Origin: Trichopria drosophilae
Taxonomy: Eukaryota > Arthropoda > Insecta > Hymenoptera > Diapriidae
Assembly: GCA_030407085.1 (NCBI GenBank)
Contig: CM059582.1
Span: 208,598,001 to 208,662,000, forward strand
DNA length: 64,000 nucleotides
Direction of reading: 5' to 3'
Part shown: one piece after another, positions 9,590 to 21,495 of the stretch
How positions within the stretch are numbered: the stretch's first letter is position 1
Layout of the letters: each line of letters opens with the position of its first letter
Notes under the pieces: model-generated
Told to the model about the DNA's origin: nothing
Database searches by the model: none
Seen by the model: the letters and a program-made list of their open reading frames with translations, nothing else
Translations under genes and position numbers: made by a program

Positions 9590-10982
9590 TTTCCTACTTA
9601 AGTAGTTAGATGTAGACCAGACAAATGTTACAATTCCTTGTCATTTAAGTAGTAACCGGACTTGTAAAAGATGTCTGTACTTTGACTACTCAAGTAGTAA
9701 GATTCGAACCAGAAAAATTGTTCGGCCCTTTCCAATTAAGTAGTAACGGCACCTATGCTGTATTTTTGTACCGTACTTGTTAAGTAGTAAAATGTTGTCC
9801 AGATAAATAATAAGACCCTTTACCACGTACCTAGTAATCTACTTATATAGTAAGATGCTGACCAGACAAATAGTCCGGCCCTTTCCAATTAAGTAGTAAC
9901 GGCACCTATGCTGTATTTTTGTACGTACTCCTTAAGTAGTAAGATGTGAACCAGACAAATAGTTCGGCCCTTTCCAATTAAGTAGTAACGGCACCTAGGT
10001 TGTATTTTTGTACGTATTCCTTAAGTAGTATGATGCATACTAGGTAAATAGTACAGTCCTTGTCATTTAAGTAGTAACGGAACTTGTAAAACATGTCTGT
10101 ACTTTGGCTACTCAAGTAGTAAGATGCAAACCAGACAAATTGTTCGGCCCTTTCCAATTAAGTAGTATGGGCACCTATGCTGTATTTTTGTACCGTACTC
10201 CTTAAAATGCTGTCTAGACAAAGACTAAGACCCTTTACCACGTACCTAGTAATCTAATTATATAGTAAGATACTGACTAGACAAATAGTTTGCCCCTTTC
10301 CAATTAAGTAGTAACGGCCCCTATGTTGTATTTTTGTACGTACTCCTTAAGTAGCATAACACATACCACACAAATGGTACAATACTTGTCATTTAAGTAG
10401 TAACGGAACTTGTAAAAAATGTCTGTACTTTGACTACTCAAGTAGTAAGATGCGAACCAGACAAACTGTTCGGCCCTTTCCAATTAAGTAGTATGGACAC
10501 CTGTGCTGTATTTTTGTACCGTACTCCTTAAGTAATAAAATGATGCCCAGACAATTACTAAGACCCTTTACCACGTACTTAGTAATCTACTTAAGTAGTA
10601 AGATGCTGACCAGATAAATAGTTCGGCCCTTTCCAAGTAAGTAGTAACGGCACCTGTGCTGTATTTTTGTACGTACTCGTTAAGTAGCATGATGCATACC
10701 ACACAAATGGTACAATCCTTGTTATTTAAGTAGTAACCGAACTTGTAAAATATGTCTGTACTTTGACTAATCCAGTAGTAAGATGCGAACCAGACAAATA
10801 GTTCGGCCCTTTCCAATTAAGTAGTATTGTCACCTATGCTGTATTTTTGTACCGTACTCCTTAAGTAGTAAAATGCAGACCACAAAAATACTAAGACCCT
10901 TTACCACGTAGTAATCTACTTAAGTAGTAAGATGCTGACCAGACAAATACGAACCGTGATATTTAAGTAGTAAATTCTACTT
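9590..10982 (+). repeat. Satellite with A-B-C-B higher-order repeat
   Basis: About 1.4 kb of tandem repeats built from three related monomers, each beginning near CCAGACAAAT. Type A is 91-92 bp (TTGTCATTTAAGTAG), type B is 89-90 bp (TTCGGCCCTTTCCAATTAAG), and type C is about 63 bp (AAGACCCTTTACCACG). Starts: A 9617, B 9709, C 9799, B 9862, B 9951, A 10040, B 10131, C 10214, B 10277, A 10366, B 10457, C 10547, B 10610, A 10699, B 10790, C 10880, partial B 10939. The order A-B-C-B gives a 333-334-bp higher-order unit; the first round carries one extra B. Each A or B monomer holds two AAGTAGTA cores about 45 bp apart, suggesting an ancestral ~45-bp unit. Open frames inside (10,568-10,816 minus) are artefacts. 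Confidence 0.95.
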
Positions 10983-12528
10983 CAAATCCATGTGCTCTTG
11001 CAATCTATCAATTATTTCTAAAGGTTCTGGATTATTCAGCACCTTGATAAGCGATCGATGATCTTGTGTAAGACGCAGGATCAAATCGTTAGGTTGACAC
11101 TTCGTGCTGACGTCAACTGTTTGTTCAACACGCAAACGCATAATAGTGTGCAGACGCACGATTCACCATGCTCACATACACTGCAGCCTCCATTTGTACT
11201 CTACATGCAAATGGGGTATACTTGGGAGGGTATGTAGTTGGGAAGGAGACTCGTTAGTACATCTACGATGATTAAGCAACTGGCGAACCTGTATTAATGG
11301 AGACACTTAGGAAAACGATTAGGATATTACGGCGGATGCTGTAATCAATAGTCGTGCCCAATTGAGTGTTTACACTAAAGATTAGATGTCATGATAATAT
11401 TATGTACCTCAAATTATTCTCTGTTATGGTGAATCTTAGTTAGATACAAGTAAATTATCATCATGAAGGAATTGAGATATATTGCTTGCGCTTTCATTAG
11501 AGGAAATTGATGTAATTGTCACTGGCATAATGTTTAGAATGTTGGCATATATATTATAAAATACCATCAAATTTTTAGGTGTTACAATAATCCAATACAA
11601 CACACCTTCTTGAAGACATTCTCAGAACCTCTTCAAGACGTTCAAACATTAAGCGTCCAATCCCTATCCATAAGGAGGTTAATAAAACTACAAAAGCTGA
11701 CATTTAGAAGTCCTGAAGAAGCCCTGACGACGTTCATAGGAACTAGGAACTCTAAAACAATCTTTTTCGATATTTGATTACTTCGTAATTTCTCGATAAG
11801 CATTATTAATAAATCTACATTACATCCTACTTCTTAATTTTTATTGAAGTGTAACGGAACATCTTAATGAAAACTTCAATTACTGGGCAAGAGTCTCGAA
11901 AAGTGCAATTAATCAGGATCTATTGAACCTGACGAGCTATTACCTGCCGGATAATGATACTTTAGCACGACATAACCTTTTATTTAACACAAGCTTTCAA
12001 GATCAAAGAATTTTATAATTGAAGATCGTTCATTGTTCGCATAAGTATTTCTATTAGACTGTACCGAATCGTTAGGAAGTGTCGCATCTAAAGTCAGCAT
12101 TAGCATTTCCCGGGGTGAAGACCAAGTTACAACGTGAGAAACCAAGTATGGCTCTTCGTTTCTGCATCCTTGAAAAGATCGTTACTTGCATACGGGTTCT
12201 TTCTCTCTGCCTTTCTTCGTTGGAATATAAATATGAATCGTGCGGTCGTCTCGAGATTCCCGGGGAAATGTTACTAGTATATTTACCTCGAAAATTGCGG
12301 GAAATTTTAATTGAATATTTTCTGTAAAGATGAAGTGAGATGATTACAAATAGAGCAAAGCATAAACTTATTTGCATGTTGGCACATAAAATGTAATTAT
12401 TTTACTTTGTGAAATTTCTAGAACGTTATTAGTTAATCGTCCGATTAAAGCTAGTTGGACAAGTTAGGTATAAATTCATCCCTTTGAATTTACTGCAATA
12501 TGCGGACCTTGGGTGTGAAACTTGAAAG
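10983..12528. other. Low-repeat DNA without identified gene
   Basis: Mixed-composition sequence with small frames on both strands (10,977-11,159; 12,072-12,377) and no recognisable protein. A mildly CpG-rich patch lies at about 12,060-12,300. No repeat was noticed. Confidence 0.4.
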
Positions 12529-12529
12529 G

Positions 12530-12790
12530 AATAGGACTTTGTGGATCACCTCACACTATTTTAGCAGGAAGATGCCGATTATTCACGCTCCAGCCAACTG
12601 AACCGCGAAATCCTTCTGTTCCACATGAAGGTCTGTTTCACGACCGGTTTCCTTCGACCGTGTGTCAAGTCGTGTGTCGAGCACGTACCTGCATTGACAA
12701 AAACACGCGATGCTTCCCTTGGCCAATCGGCTATAAAGGGAAGTCATTCTTTCTCTCTGACCAAATCGTCTAACCCCTGCATACAAATTC
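12530..12790. other. CpG-rich island with CCAAT/TATA-like motif
   Basis: GC- and CpG-rich relative to both flanks and free of repeats. It contains CCAATCGGCTATAAAGGG at about 12,723-12,740, where CCAAT and TATAAA stand unusually close together. Short frames overlap on both strands and none is recognised. A promoter is possible, but no gene start could be placed downstream. Confidence 0.3.
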
Positions 12791-12799
12791 GTATTTCGA

Positions 12800-13300
12800 A
12801 AAACATTGCAAAAAACGGAAACACTTCAATAACTAGAAAAGTCTATGCGTGTCTTAAATGTTCAGAATGATACGTCTGTCCGTGAAAAGTCTACATTATT
12901 TATTGTTTTTGTGAATGACGATTCTATAAATGGAAAATATCAATAGTGACCTATTCCGCGAAATGATGAAAAATAAAGATACAAACAGATCATGCGACAG
13001 GTTTTATTAATTCATAATTGACGATAATGACGGTGGATACTGAAGGATGATGGATAATACATTGAATGATAATAGATGATGGATGATGGACGGCAGTTGA
13101 TGGAGAATATGCGAGAGTATTATCAATCAACACTCATCAACATTCGTAACCAACCGTCATTTGTATGCATTCATCTTCCGTTACACTGAAAAAAAAGCAA
13201 TGTTTTTTACTGCTTCCAATGTTAAAGGATTATCATTTATTAAGTTAATACGATATACCCGGAGAAAAATTAGTTCATCAGTTTCTAACTTAGTGACCAA
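12800..13300. repeat. Cryptic GATG/ATGATGG-rich simple sequence
   Basis: From about 13,015 to 13,110 the sequence is dense in GATGATGGATAAT-like words, a low-order simple repeat. At 13,183 ACACTGAAAAAAAA resembles the CACTGAG terminus seen at 49,949 and 60,265, but no partner end was found. Confidence 0.5.
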
Positions 13301-13302
13301 TA

Positions 13303-13565
13303 CAGTAGAGTCTCGATATATTTGCGTCTCGCTGTATTAACGGAAAATCATATTTTCCCAGTTTCGTCTCGTTGTATTTACCTGTCATCGCTCTCTTTTT
13401 CCCCCACCTTGCGTGCTGGGGCCTTAACAAGGGCCTGCTGTGACGTCACGAACGTTACATGTCTGACAAGAGTGGGAGAAGCAGCCTACCCCTTCTTTTG
13501 ACAAATATAAGGAAATGGGAGTGGAAGGCGATGAATAAATGGGATATAATTTCGTGGTTCATAAA
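13303..13565 (-). mobile_element. Tigger/pogo-like MITE, copy 2 (inverted)
   Basis: Begins TA|CAGTAGAGTCTCGATATATT and carries the same GC-rich core as copies 1 and 3 in reverse orientation, including a perfect TGACGTCA at 13441-13448 and CTCTCTTTTTCCCCCACCTT. The right end is worn (GGATATAATTTCG ... in place of a clean TIR). Length is about 260 bp, close to the others. Confidence 0.85.
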
Positions 13566-15356
13566 CGTTAAAAATAAAGCTACCTCAACGTTTTTAAAAC
13601 GTAACCAGTTTTGAAATTCTTTGCTTCTTACAGTAGTAATAAGTTAGTAGAATTGTAAAATATAACTTATATATAATATTTAGTTTGTTTAGAGGGTATG
13701 CGTGAATTTTTATTGTACATGGCGTAGTTTAACTTCAAACTAATAATTTGAACTTCCTGTAAATTTTTAATTTCTAATCGAGCCGTTTGCCGAATAAACA
13801 TAAATTAACTAACACTTCGTTATGAATATAGTTCAATTTGGTTATTTATTATCTACGACCATAGAAGTTATATAATGTGTAGAATATTTGGTTTTGCTAT
13901 GCTTTTAGAGTATTTATTGATTGCATGCTTTAGTATTTATCAATGGTAATAATTTTTAAAACAACCGCATTATAGTCTAAGGTTTTAAAACTGTACGTTA
14001 GTCCTCTGATGCGGTAACTAAAAGGGAAATGGAATTGAAAGAAAAATATGAAATGGAATCGATTTTGCTTTTAAAAACTACCCCGTCTTAATGATTGAAA
14101 TTGAATTTTATATCTTATCATTTAGAAAAAGAGCTTTTTGAGTTTAACAAAAAAGATTCATAAGTCTTTTATTTACAAAAAATGATTATTTACGAAACCT
14201 GACAACTCCAAATTATTGGACAAAGTTATTTGAGGTTCTGAATATCTCTAGTATTATTGATATAACGGTTATTATTCAAACTTGAGTGTTTTTTTACACT
14301 GAGAAATTAGAATTTTATTACATAAGGTCTATCGTATTTTAAGATTATAGAAATGCATAAAAAATGCACTTTATTTATTAAAAATGACAGATTCTAGTCT
14401 GAAAAATTTTGAGTTTAGAATTCTAAAAATTACTTACATAAAATGCTCATTTCAATGAATGAGTAGTTCCGTAGAATACTATTCACATCTTTTTAATCCA
14501 GACAAATAGCTTAACAGCTCTGGTCCAAGTTAACAAAAAAATATTATTATTTAAATACCAACCTGAAATTTATAAAAAATTTTCAATTATTTTCTTTTTA
14601 TAGATTATATAGCAAAAATAACGCGGAAATTACCCTCATGTATAGGTGTCTGTTTTTGGATTGGATATGGCGGAAATATGCCTTCAAAATAAATTTATAT
14701 AGATGTCAATTATTCAATATATAAATGTTCTGTAACATGTTTTTATAAATTTAAAGATACGTGCAATACAAAACTGGCTCGACAACATGCCTTTGGCAAC
14801 TTTCAAAGAAATTCTCCAGGGAAGAGACGAAATCCCGTAACATGTGCTCTTTGCAACTTGCATTGGATCAAAGAGTCTAAATGTCTAGAGAAACAAGGGC
14901 AAATTTAGCTTGTAGTATATATAAATAATTGAAATTATAAAGTTGATTGATATTATTGAGGAAATTAGTTTTAAAAATTTAAAAAAACTGAAAAAAAACT
15001 GAGACAAATAAACCTTTTATAGAAACATTTTACAGCAACTAAATTTCTACTTCACTTCACACAAATTTAATAAACTTTCCTACATAACAGATTTTGAATA
15101 AATTTTATAATATCATTTATATTATAATATGTACTGATTTGTTAAAAGTTTGGATTATTGTTTTTTTGTATCTAATATATTTGGTGTAGGGTTAAAAGTT
15201 TTAGTGTGTTCTTCACTAGTCCGTTTAGTAATAAATAACACTATATCAGTCATGTTGGAAAATAAATATTAAACTTTTATTTTATATAAATTTAACGCAA
15301 CCAATATCATGTGCAATATCTGCAACAGTTGTGTTGCCAGTATTAGGTTTGGTATG
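13566..15356. other. AT-rich DNA without visible feature
   Basis: About 1.8 kb of AT-rich sequence with no frame above 60 codons. An ACACTGAGAAA word at 14,299 lacks a partner terminus. A short GC-richer patch at 14,755-14,890 has no recognisable frame. Confidence 0.45.
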
Positions 15357-15376
15357 TTAGGTTAGGTTAGGTTAGA
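15357..15376 (+). repeat. Short TTAGG telomere-type block
   Basis: Three to four TTAGG units of the arthropod telomere motif, immediately followed by TTAACTCTTTAAGG, which resembles the TTAA-CCCTTTGAAG end of the piggyBac-type element at 40,665. The block is too short to be a telomere. Confidence 0.75.
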
Positions 15377-15780
15377 TTTAACTCTTTAAGGCCCCGGAGA
15401 TTCAGACGTTCATAACTATTTCAAAAATCAAAATATTTTTTATTTCTAAGCGCCTACGCCCTACAAATTTATTTTAAGAATCGACCCAAAATGGCCGACG
15501 ATTTTTTAAAAATGTCAAACCATATGACCTGAAATCTATTACTCGGAGATTTTCTGACGATCAACGGGGTCGTTGATTATGAAACTGATCATGATGTCTG
15601 ATTTTCGAAATTTAATAATGGCGTTTCAAAGATGGCGGACGACTTTTTGAAAAATCGATCCAATTTGCCCGAAACTTTGTACTCAACGGTTTTGGGAATA
15701 GCTTATTGCTACCTGAAGTTTTTAAAAATTCAAAATGGACGAAGACAAAATTTAATATTCAGCAAACTTGAAAATACCAA
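15377..15780 (+). repeat. Degenerate R-family repeat
   Basis: Contains AAAATGGCCGACGATTTTT, GGGGTCGTTGATTATGAAAC and AAGATGGCGGACGACTTTTT in the same order as other R-family copies. The left end resembles the TTAA(C)CTCTTT terminus; no right terminus was seen. Confidence 0.7.
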
Positions 15781-16458
15781 AGTACAATTTTTATAAAATT
15801 GTTGATATATCGTAATGTTACAATTGTTATTGTCACATGAAAAAATAAATAGTCAGGTATTATCTAAACCGTATAAAAATAAACAAGCAATGTTTCATTT
15901 TGAACACTATTTTGGTAAGTTCAATAAAAAGTATAATTATGTATGAGAATTCACTAAAAATTCGTTGTCGAGTTCAGATAAGTTCAATATCTTTTATTTG
16001 TAAATATTTGTCGGTATTATAATTTGCATTCTGTAGAGGTGAGAACAACTTCAACGTAGTGAATTTTACTATAAACAAGTTGTAATTGAGTTATCTTACT
16101 TGGAGGCAAATTTGACTTCATGTTAAAGTGAAATTCCTCTTTAGTTAGACGAGTTAAGTGTAACATTTTAAGTTCATTTACCATTCAAATTCAGACGAAA
16201 TAAAAACTATGATAATTTACATTTTGCTTTATTATGTGATGTTTAAAGTACAGATAATCATTAAAATATCACATCATAAACAACTCAATTTTTAAAAATT
16301 TATTCATGTGGATGTTACAAAAACAAGTAGATTTTTATAAAATTCAAACAAAATATAATATCTTCAGTATTTCGATTAGTTGTTTCGAACTTTATGGAGA
16401 CAAACAAAGAATATTTTTATACTCTATAGAAACATCGACACTAATAATATACAAATGT
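15781..16458. other. AT-rich DNA with one small dispersed repeat
   Basis: At about 16,085-16,175 is the reverse-oriented partner of the 6,693-6,775 repeat (shared GCAAATTTGACTTCAT and AAAGTGAAATTCC). The rest is plain AT-rich sequence. Confidence 0.5.
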
Positions 16459-16922
16459 AACACCTTTCATAGTCTTTTTTGGTAATTTTGATAATATAAG
16501 TTTAGAACAAAAAATAAAGAAAGTAGAAAGAACAGTAAGAAAAAATACCAAAAAAGGAATAATATACCTTTAACCTTTCTTTTTTTAAATCACTTGAATA
16601 GAACATAGTTATTCAAATGCAAATCCTTAAATGCTACACGGGAACCTTTTCAATTACATATTTTCCAATGTTTCTTTAAAAAAATAAAAGGGGTATATTC
16701 TTTTTCCTTTTTTTATTCTCTTTTTATTTCTTTATACAATTTTTTTTCTTTTTTTCTTTTTTTTCTTTTTTTTCCCTCTTTTTTCTTTTTTCTCTTTTTT
16801 TCTTTTTTTTATATTTTTTAGCTTTTTTTTTTGTTCTAAGTTTTTATCGTCAAATCATCGCCAAAATTAAGGGAGTTACTTTAGTTTATTACCAAGGGAA
16901 AATTAATTTTTTTGAAAGGTGT
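16459..16922. mobile_element. Fold-back element with purine/pyrimidine arms
   Basis: Ends are inverted (ACACCTTTCA ... TTGAAAGGTGT). Inner pairing includes TTTAGAACAAAAAATA against a T-run followed by TGTTCTAAG, and AATATACC against GGTATATT. The left arm is strongly purine-rich (16,500-16,560). The right arm is a long pyrimidine tract (about 16,695-16,830) of T-runs broken by C. The length is about 464 bp with no coding capacity. Confidence 0.7.
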
Positions 16923-17059
16923 ATTTTTCTTAACAACTCAAAACAAAAGAAAGTTAATTCAATACTACAGTTCGACCATAGAATACAATTAATTTATAAT
17001 AATTGACGGTAGTTCATCTGCTTTTCGTTAGTGATAATGAGTAACATGCTTTATTTTCT

Positions 17060-17175
17060 TTAACCCGTTTCTTCCTTAAATGCCGGGAATTTAACATTTA
17101 TTTCTCTAGATGCTTTTTTAAGGATGAAATCATCAAATCATTATGGAATAACCATGTTTGCTAAAACTTAAAGAA
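17060..17175 (+). repeat. 5' end of an R-family/piggyBac-type repeat
   Basis: TTAACCCGTTTCTTCCTTAAATG at 17,060 aligns with the start at 3,203, and the similarity continues for about 100 bp. It lacks the ATGGCGG core and the opposite end, so it looks truncated. Confidence 0.55.
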
Positions 17176-18280
17176 CGTGACTTTTAAAATTTTTTCTGTA
17201 CTAACTACTGGCAAGTGTGCAAATATGTAGTTAAAACCTTGAAAAATAGTCACACAGAACCATAAGATCCGTTTTATGATAAAATATTCTAAATTACGCC
17301 ATTAATAAGGATTAGTATTGGTATAATTATATTTCTTTTAAGTGATATTTTTAACTCAGACATTTACATTTTACATTTTTATTTAGATAGTATACATTTG
17401 TTATATAGATTGAAATCAATAATTTTACCATAAATAATGATACCTCTTTTTCGCCGTTAATATTTCTACTTATTTATTACCCCTCATCATCTTTTTTTAC
17501 TCGAAAGGATATTAGCGTAAATCCTACTTAATTGTTTTCTTTGAAGGCGTAATATTTCTGCTATACGAAGAACTTGTTCTAGTCCAAAGCGATCTGCAAT
17601 CTACATATCTTATGAGAACAAATGTGCTTTTTTTTTGCGGTAAATCTGATAATGAATTTAGATTTCAGAAAAAAGATCAATTTTAGAAAAAATAATTATT
17701 TAAACATTTTGTAAATAAAAGAATTGTATTATTTCCAAATAGATTCGACAATATCTATATTATTATTACCTCTTGTCAGAATTGATTTGCATTTCTAATA
17801 TTAATTTTTATGACTTTTTAACAATCCAGAATTTATCATCAAGTATTTTCTGGATGAGTGAAGTATATATCCCAATGTCACACAAATTTGCATTTACGGA
17901 ACAAAATTTGTCGAAGGCACAAGTTCAAATTACCTTAAAGGAGCTATAATGAAGTCTTGACAATCTGCTCTTATTTAGCTTTCGGAATATCACAAAATAT
18001 ATTCTCAACAGCGAATAGTTTTTTTTACTGTTGAACTCCAAAATGTATCCACACATGATTATATACAAATGACTAATGTTTTTTAAGGTTTCATTTCACA
18101 AAATATCGAAAATCTTAATTTTACAGCACTACTTTTTTCCGTGTTCTTCATTTCAAAAGTTAAACAAAACTCTGAAAATCCTGGGATATAAACTAGACAA
18201 TGTTCAACAATAATATTCAAAGTAAGTAAAAGTTAATAACAACAAAACTCCACACTATTATCCAAGACACCAATAGAAGC
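17176..18280. other. AT-rich DNA without visible feature
   Basis: Nothing supportable was seen over about 1.1 kb: no frames, repeats or hairpins. Confidence 0.5.
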
Positions 18281-18870
18281 TCGGGAATCAGGCACGTTCT
18301 ATCAATCGTTTGCAACGGAGTGAGAAAAAGTGCATTAGTAGTCGTTGGGAACAGACGCGCCATTTTCAAAGACGGACATCTTTTATTCGTCGACGATTCT
18401 TTGCAGGGAATTCAATAACGGAAAGTTTCTGGACAACTTTGGAATTCGATTCGGAAGTAGAGTAAATATTGTAAAAAGTAAGTCACGGGAGAAGAATATC
18501 CCCGAGTTACACGGTCGGAAAATTACAAAGCAACTCGTGAAAGTCGATGAACGATTGAAAAAGAGAAAGTCGCCTCATCCCCTTTCGGTCAGAATCTTCA
18601 TTCTGTGAAACTTATTCTATAAAGCCCTGGCCAAACTTTCATATTTCCCGACTAAAAGACAAAACAGTTGGCCGTCTATGGTACTTAGCGTGCTAATATA
18701 AGCGCAACGGCCGCTGAGGCCTCTCCAGTTACTCTCATCCACCTAGCTCATCGATATTGCATTCTCGTCTACTCCATCTCTGCTATTTCCGTCGAGCGCC
18801 ATATATAGTCCGTTTGCAGTCGCATTCAACTCCCCTCCGTGATTGATGCATATTTTAATGTAGTAAATTG
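18281..18870. other. CpG-rich island, candidate regulatory element
   Basis: About 590 bp of repeat-free DNA with clearly elevated CpG. An 87-codon plus-strand frame (18,345-18,608) starts at TTG and matches nothing known. The part from 18,660 to 18,870 contains GCCATATATAG (CArG-box-like) and TGATTGATGC (Hox/Extradenticle-like). That combination suits a developmental enhancer as well as an exon. Confidence 0.3.
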
Positions 18871-19205
18871 ATTCCTCCGAAAATAATTCTCGGTGTTCGT
18901 TGGCTTGAAAAAGTTCATAAAAAATGAATGGCGATAAAATAAGGCACACAAACCACATCGATGCTACCAATTAAAAAAGCATTTAAAAATATCCCGAAAC
19001 CGCATTTCAGTTTCAAACGTTTCTAAACATGACAATATTCTGGTGCGGCGTGCTGGGACTACCCAAATTCATTTGTCTTTTGTAGCAAATTTGTCATCTC
19101 ATCGTCACTTTATTAACCGATGAATCAATTACCTTCCTAATCTGAACATTTTTAACTGCAACAGAATCGAACACTACCAAATGTCAGTTTCTAAAAGGCT
19201 GATGA

Positions 19206-20697
19206 TGTCCCGATCGTTCAAATAAATTATTTACCAGGACCGTGGCAATGGCGTAGGCAAGAGAAATATTGCGTTCCGTCCGCCGAGATTCTAACAGTTA
19301 TAGATAAGAAAGTATTAACTTTTCAATTGAAAGATGATCCATTGTTGACATATTAATAAAACTAATACATTTAGTACCGGTAAAAAGATGCATTTAGTAG
19401 ATTTCTCCTCTACCGGACCACAGTGTGACATTATGGTCGAAATTCTCTCGACAGTGCAACTCTTGACCGAAACGAATAAATCTTTCACAGAAATATTTTT
19501 GAAACTATCAATAATGTGAAGGTGTTGCAGAGTATCGTATCAGAACGACTTTAAAAATGGTGGCTATACTCTTAAAAACAGTGCCAAAAACGAGGAGAAC
19601 TTTATTTTAACTGCAACGTGGTATATAACAGTTTTTTGAGTCGCTGATTGCGAAACTGAAGTAAAAATTTGACAATTCAGAATGGCGGATCCAATATGGC
19701 GGACGCATTTGTAATAAATCAAACCATTTTGCTTGCAACGTAATATTCGGTTGTTTTTGGGGACTTTGATTATGAAACTCATTTTTAAAATGTTGTCTGC
19801 CATATTGGATCTGTTATTGTGAATTTTCACAACATATTTTCAGTTTCATAATCGGAGACCCCAAAAACAACCAAATATCACGTGTCAATCCACTAAAAAA
19901 CTGTTATATACCACATTCCAGTAAAAAAAAATCCCCTCATTTTTGACACTTTTTTTAAGAGTATAGCCGCCATTTTTTAAATTGTCTGATAAGATACTCT
20001 GCAATACCTCCGTATTGTTGACAGTTTTACGAGTATTTCTGTGAAAAATATATTTAATTTGTTTAAGAATTGTACTGTCCAGAGAATTTTGTCCAAAATA
20101 CCACACTGTGCGGCCGTCCGAAATGTGGCATTCACATGTTAACCCCACGGTATATTTTTTAAATTCCTTTAAAAATTACTGTAATTCATGAGTAACAAAT
20201 TATTACCGATGGAAATGCTCGGGAAAAGTAACTTCCCCTGCTACCGACCATCCAAAAAGTCAAATTCACATTTTTTCGATTTTCGACGATGTTAATCCCC
20301 CGAATATTTCGATTTCAAGACCATTTATAACAAATCTCGAAGGAAACATTTCGGACGTTCGATAGAGGGTGATGTTGCATTTTACTGACTCTCTCACTAG
20401 TCTTAATTTGTTTATCACCTCAAGCAATTTTTAAGGTCATTTCAAAAAATATCCCAAGAAGTATTGTTAAAAATCGAGAAAATGTGAATTTTTATTTTTC
20501 GGGCGTCCGGTAGAGGGGAAAACTACTAATTGCAATTGTTTTCCGGTATTAAATACATCAGTGTTGTTAATATGTCAATAATGCAACATGTTTTAGTGTA
20601 AAAGTGAATGATTTCTTATATATAAAGGTTGAAATCACAAGGGGCCCCTCGCGAATTTGTTGTTGCCTACGCCGTTGCTGAATCGTTTATTTGGCGG
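19206..20697. mobile_element. 1.5-kb fold-back element
   Basis: The arms point inward from 19,206 (GTCCCGATCGTTCAAATAAA ... CAATGGCGTAGGCAAG) and from 20,697 (its complement). Long paired blocks include the 19,280-19,410 region against 20,510-20,640. A second block around GCAGAGTATC is at 19,530 and 20,000, and the GTGGTATATAACAGTTTTTT phrase is at 19,618 and 19,898. The centre (19,680-19,810) carries inverted R-family modules (GGCGGATCCAATATGGCGG). The left arm lacks roughly 400 bp present in the right arm. Small frames at 19,564-20,148 follow the arms and are not genes. Confidence 0.85.
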
Positions 20698-21145
20698 TTC
20701 AGAACTTCAAGCGCAAGTTTCAAATTCTGATTGTGGCTTTTCAGACACCCATCTTGTTGAGATTAGGAATCTATATTTACAATGTGTGTTATGTGTTTCT
20801 TGTATCTCGGTGTAGGTTCTCGCTGTTTTCCTACACCATTGCACTACGAATAGGTACATGTAGAAGTCGGCTGCAGACGCAACAAAGGCTACTGGAATGC
20901 GACTGGATAAAAAGTAGATGGGGAATAAATATTGAAATAAATGACAGTGGATCGCGTGTGGACCGATTCCTAGGCGCTGCAAAAATCCATCGACAGGCCT
21001 AGGAGTGCCAAGTCAACAGGGTAAGCGGGGTTTCGGTCCCGAAAAGGATGCGAGGGAAATTGTCATGGAGAACTTAACTCTGGGCGCTAGACATTCTTCT
21101 CTGATAAGGCCAGGGAGTGCCAAGAGTTAGAATTAAGGCGGGAGT
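20698..21145. other. CpG-rich, low-repeat DNA
   Basis: About 20,790-21,130 is richer in GC than the flanks. Frames of about 90-100 codons exist on both strands at 20,691-21,002, a sign that neither is selected. No recognisable protein. Confidence 0.3.
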
Positions 21146-21165
21146 TTATGGGAAAATGTGAAACA

Positions 21166-21304
21166 ATATCTCAAACAGCAAAATCCGTCCCGGGATGTCC
21201 TGGGGAGCTCCTGAGGACGTCCAAATGTACACTTTTGGTCCTCGGGAGCTCCTCAGGGGCTCCTGAGGACGTCATGAGATGGTCTTTTGCTGTTTGGAAT
21301 ATGT
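21166..21304 (-). repeat. GGAGCTCC dispersed repeat, copy 1
   Basis: About 140 bp rich in GGAGCTCC and CCTGAGGAC words. Its reverse complement aligns along its length with 62,166-62,310 at roughly 80% identity in the central 98 bp. Overlapping frames on both strands (21,148-21,489 and others) come from the repeat. Confidence 0.8.
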
Positions 21305-21354
21305 TTAAACTTCGAAATTCCTTGGTAAAATTTGAAATGGGTAACGTGGAAGTG

Positions 21355-21495
21355 ACATTCAGGGCGCCGGAAAAAATGCCAAATGGAAAAAATGCCAAAC
21401 GCGTGTATAAGTATATCTGTATATACTGCACTTACAGGTGTTTTATATATTTGGCATTTTTTCCATTTGACATTTTTCCCGGCGTCTGACATTCG
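21355..21495. repeat. Hairpin adjacent to the GGAGCTCC repeat
   Basis: The arm GCGCCGGAAAAAATGCCAAA..., from 21,364, pairs with ...TTTGGCATTTTTTCCATTTG up to 21,487. About 38 bp of near-perfect stem enclose a ~50-bp loop. The flanks repeat TGACATTC on both sides (21,352 and 21,487). Confidence 0.8.

Noticed and set aside
10568..10816. 82-codon minus-strand frame with an internal amino acid repeat
   Set aside because: It is the reverse strand of satellite monomers; the duplicated peptide is the monomer periodicity.
9590..10982. CRISPR-like appearance of regularly spaced repeats
   Set aside because: The spacers are themselves repeated, periods are 63-92 bp in an A-B-C-B pattern, and there are no cas genes. 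This is a eukaryotic satellite.
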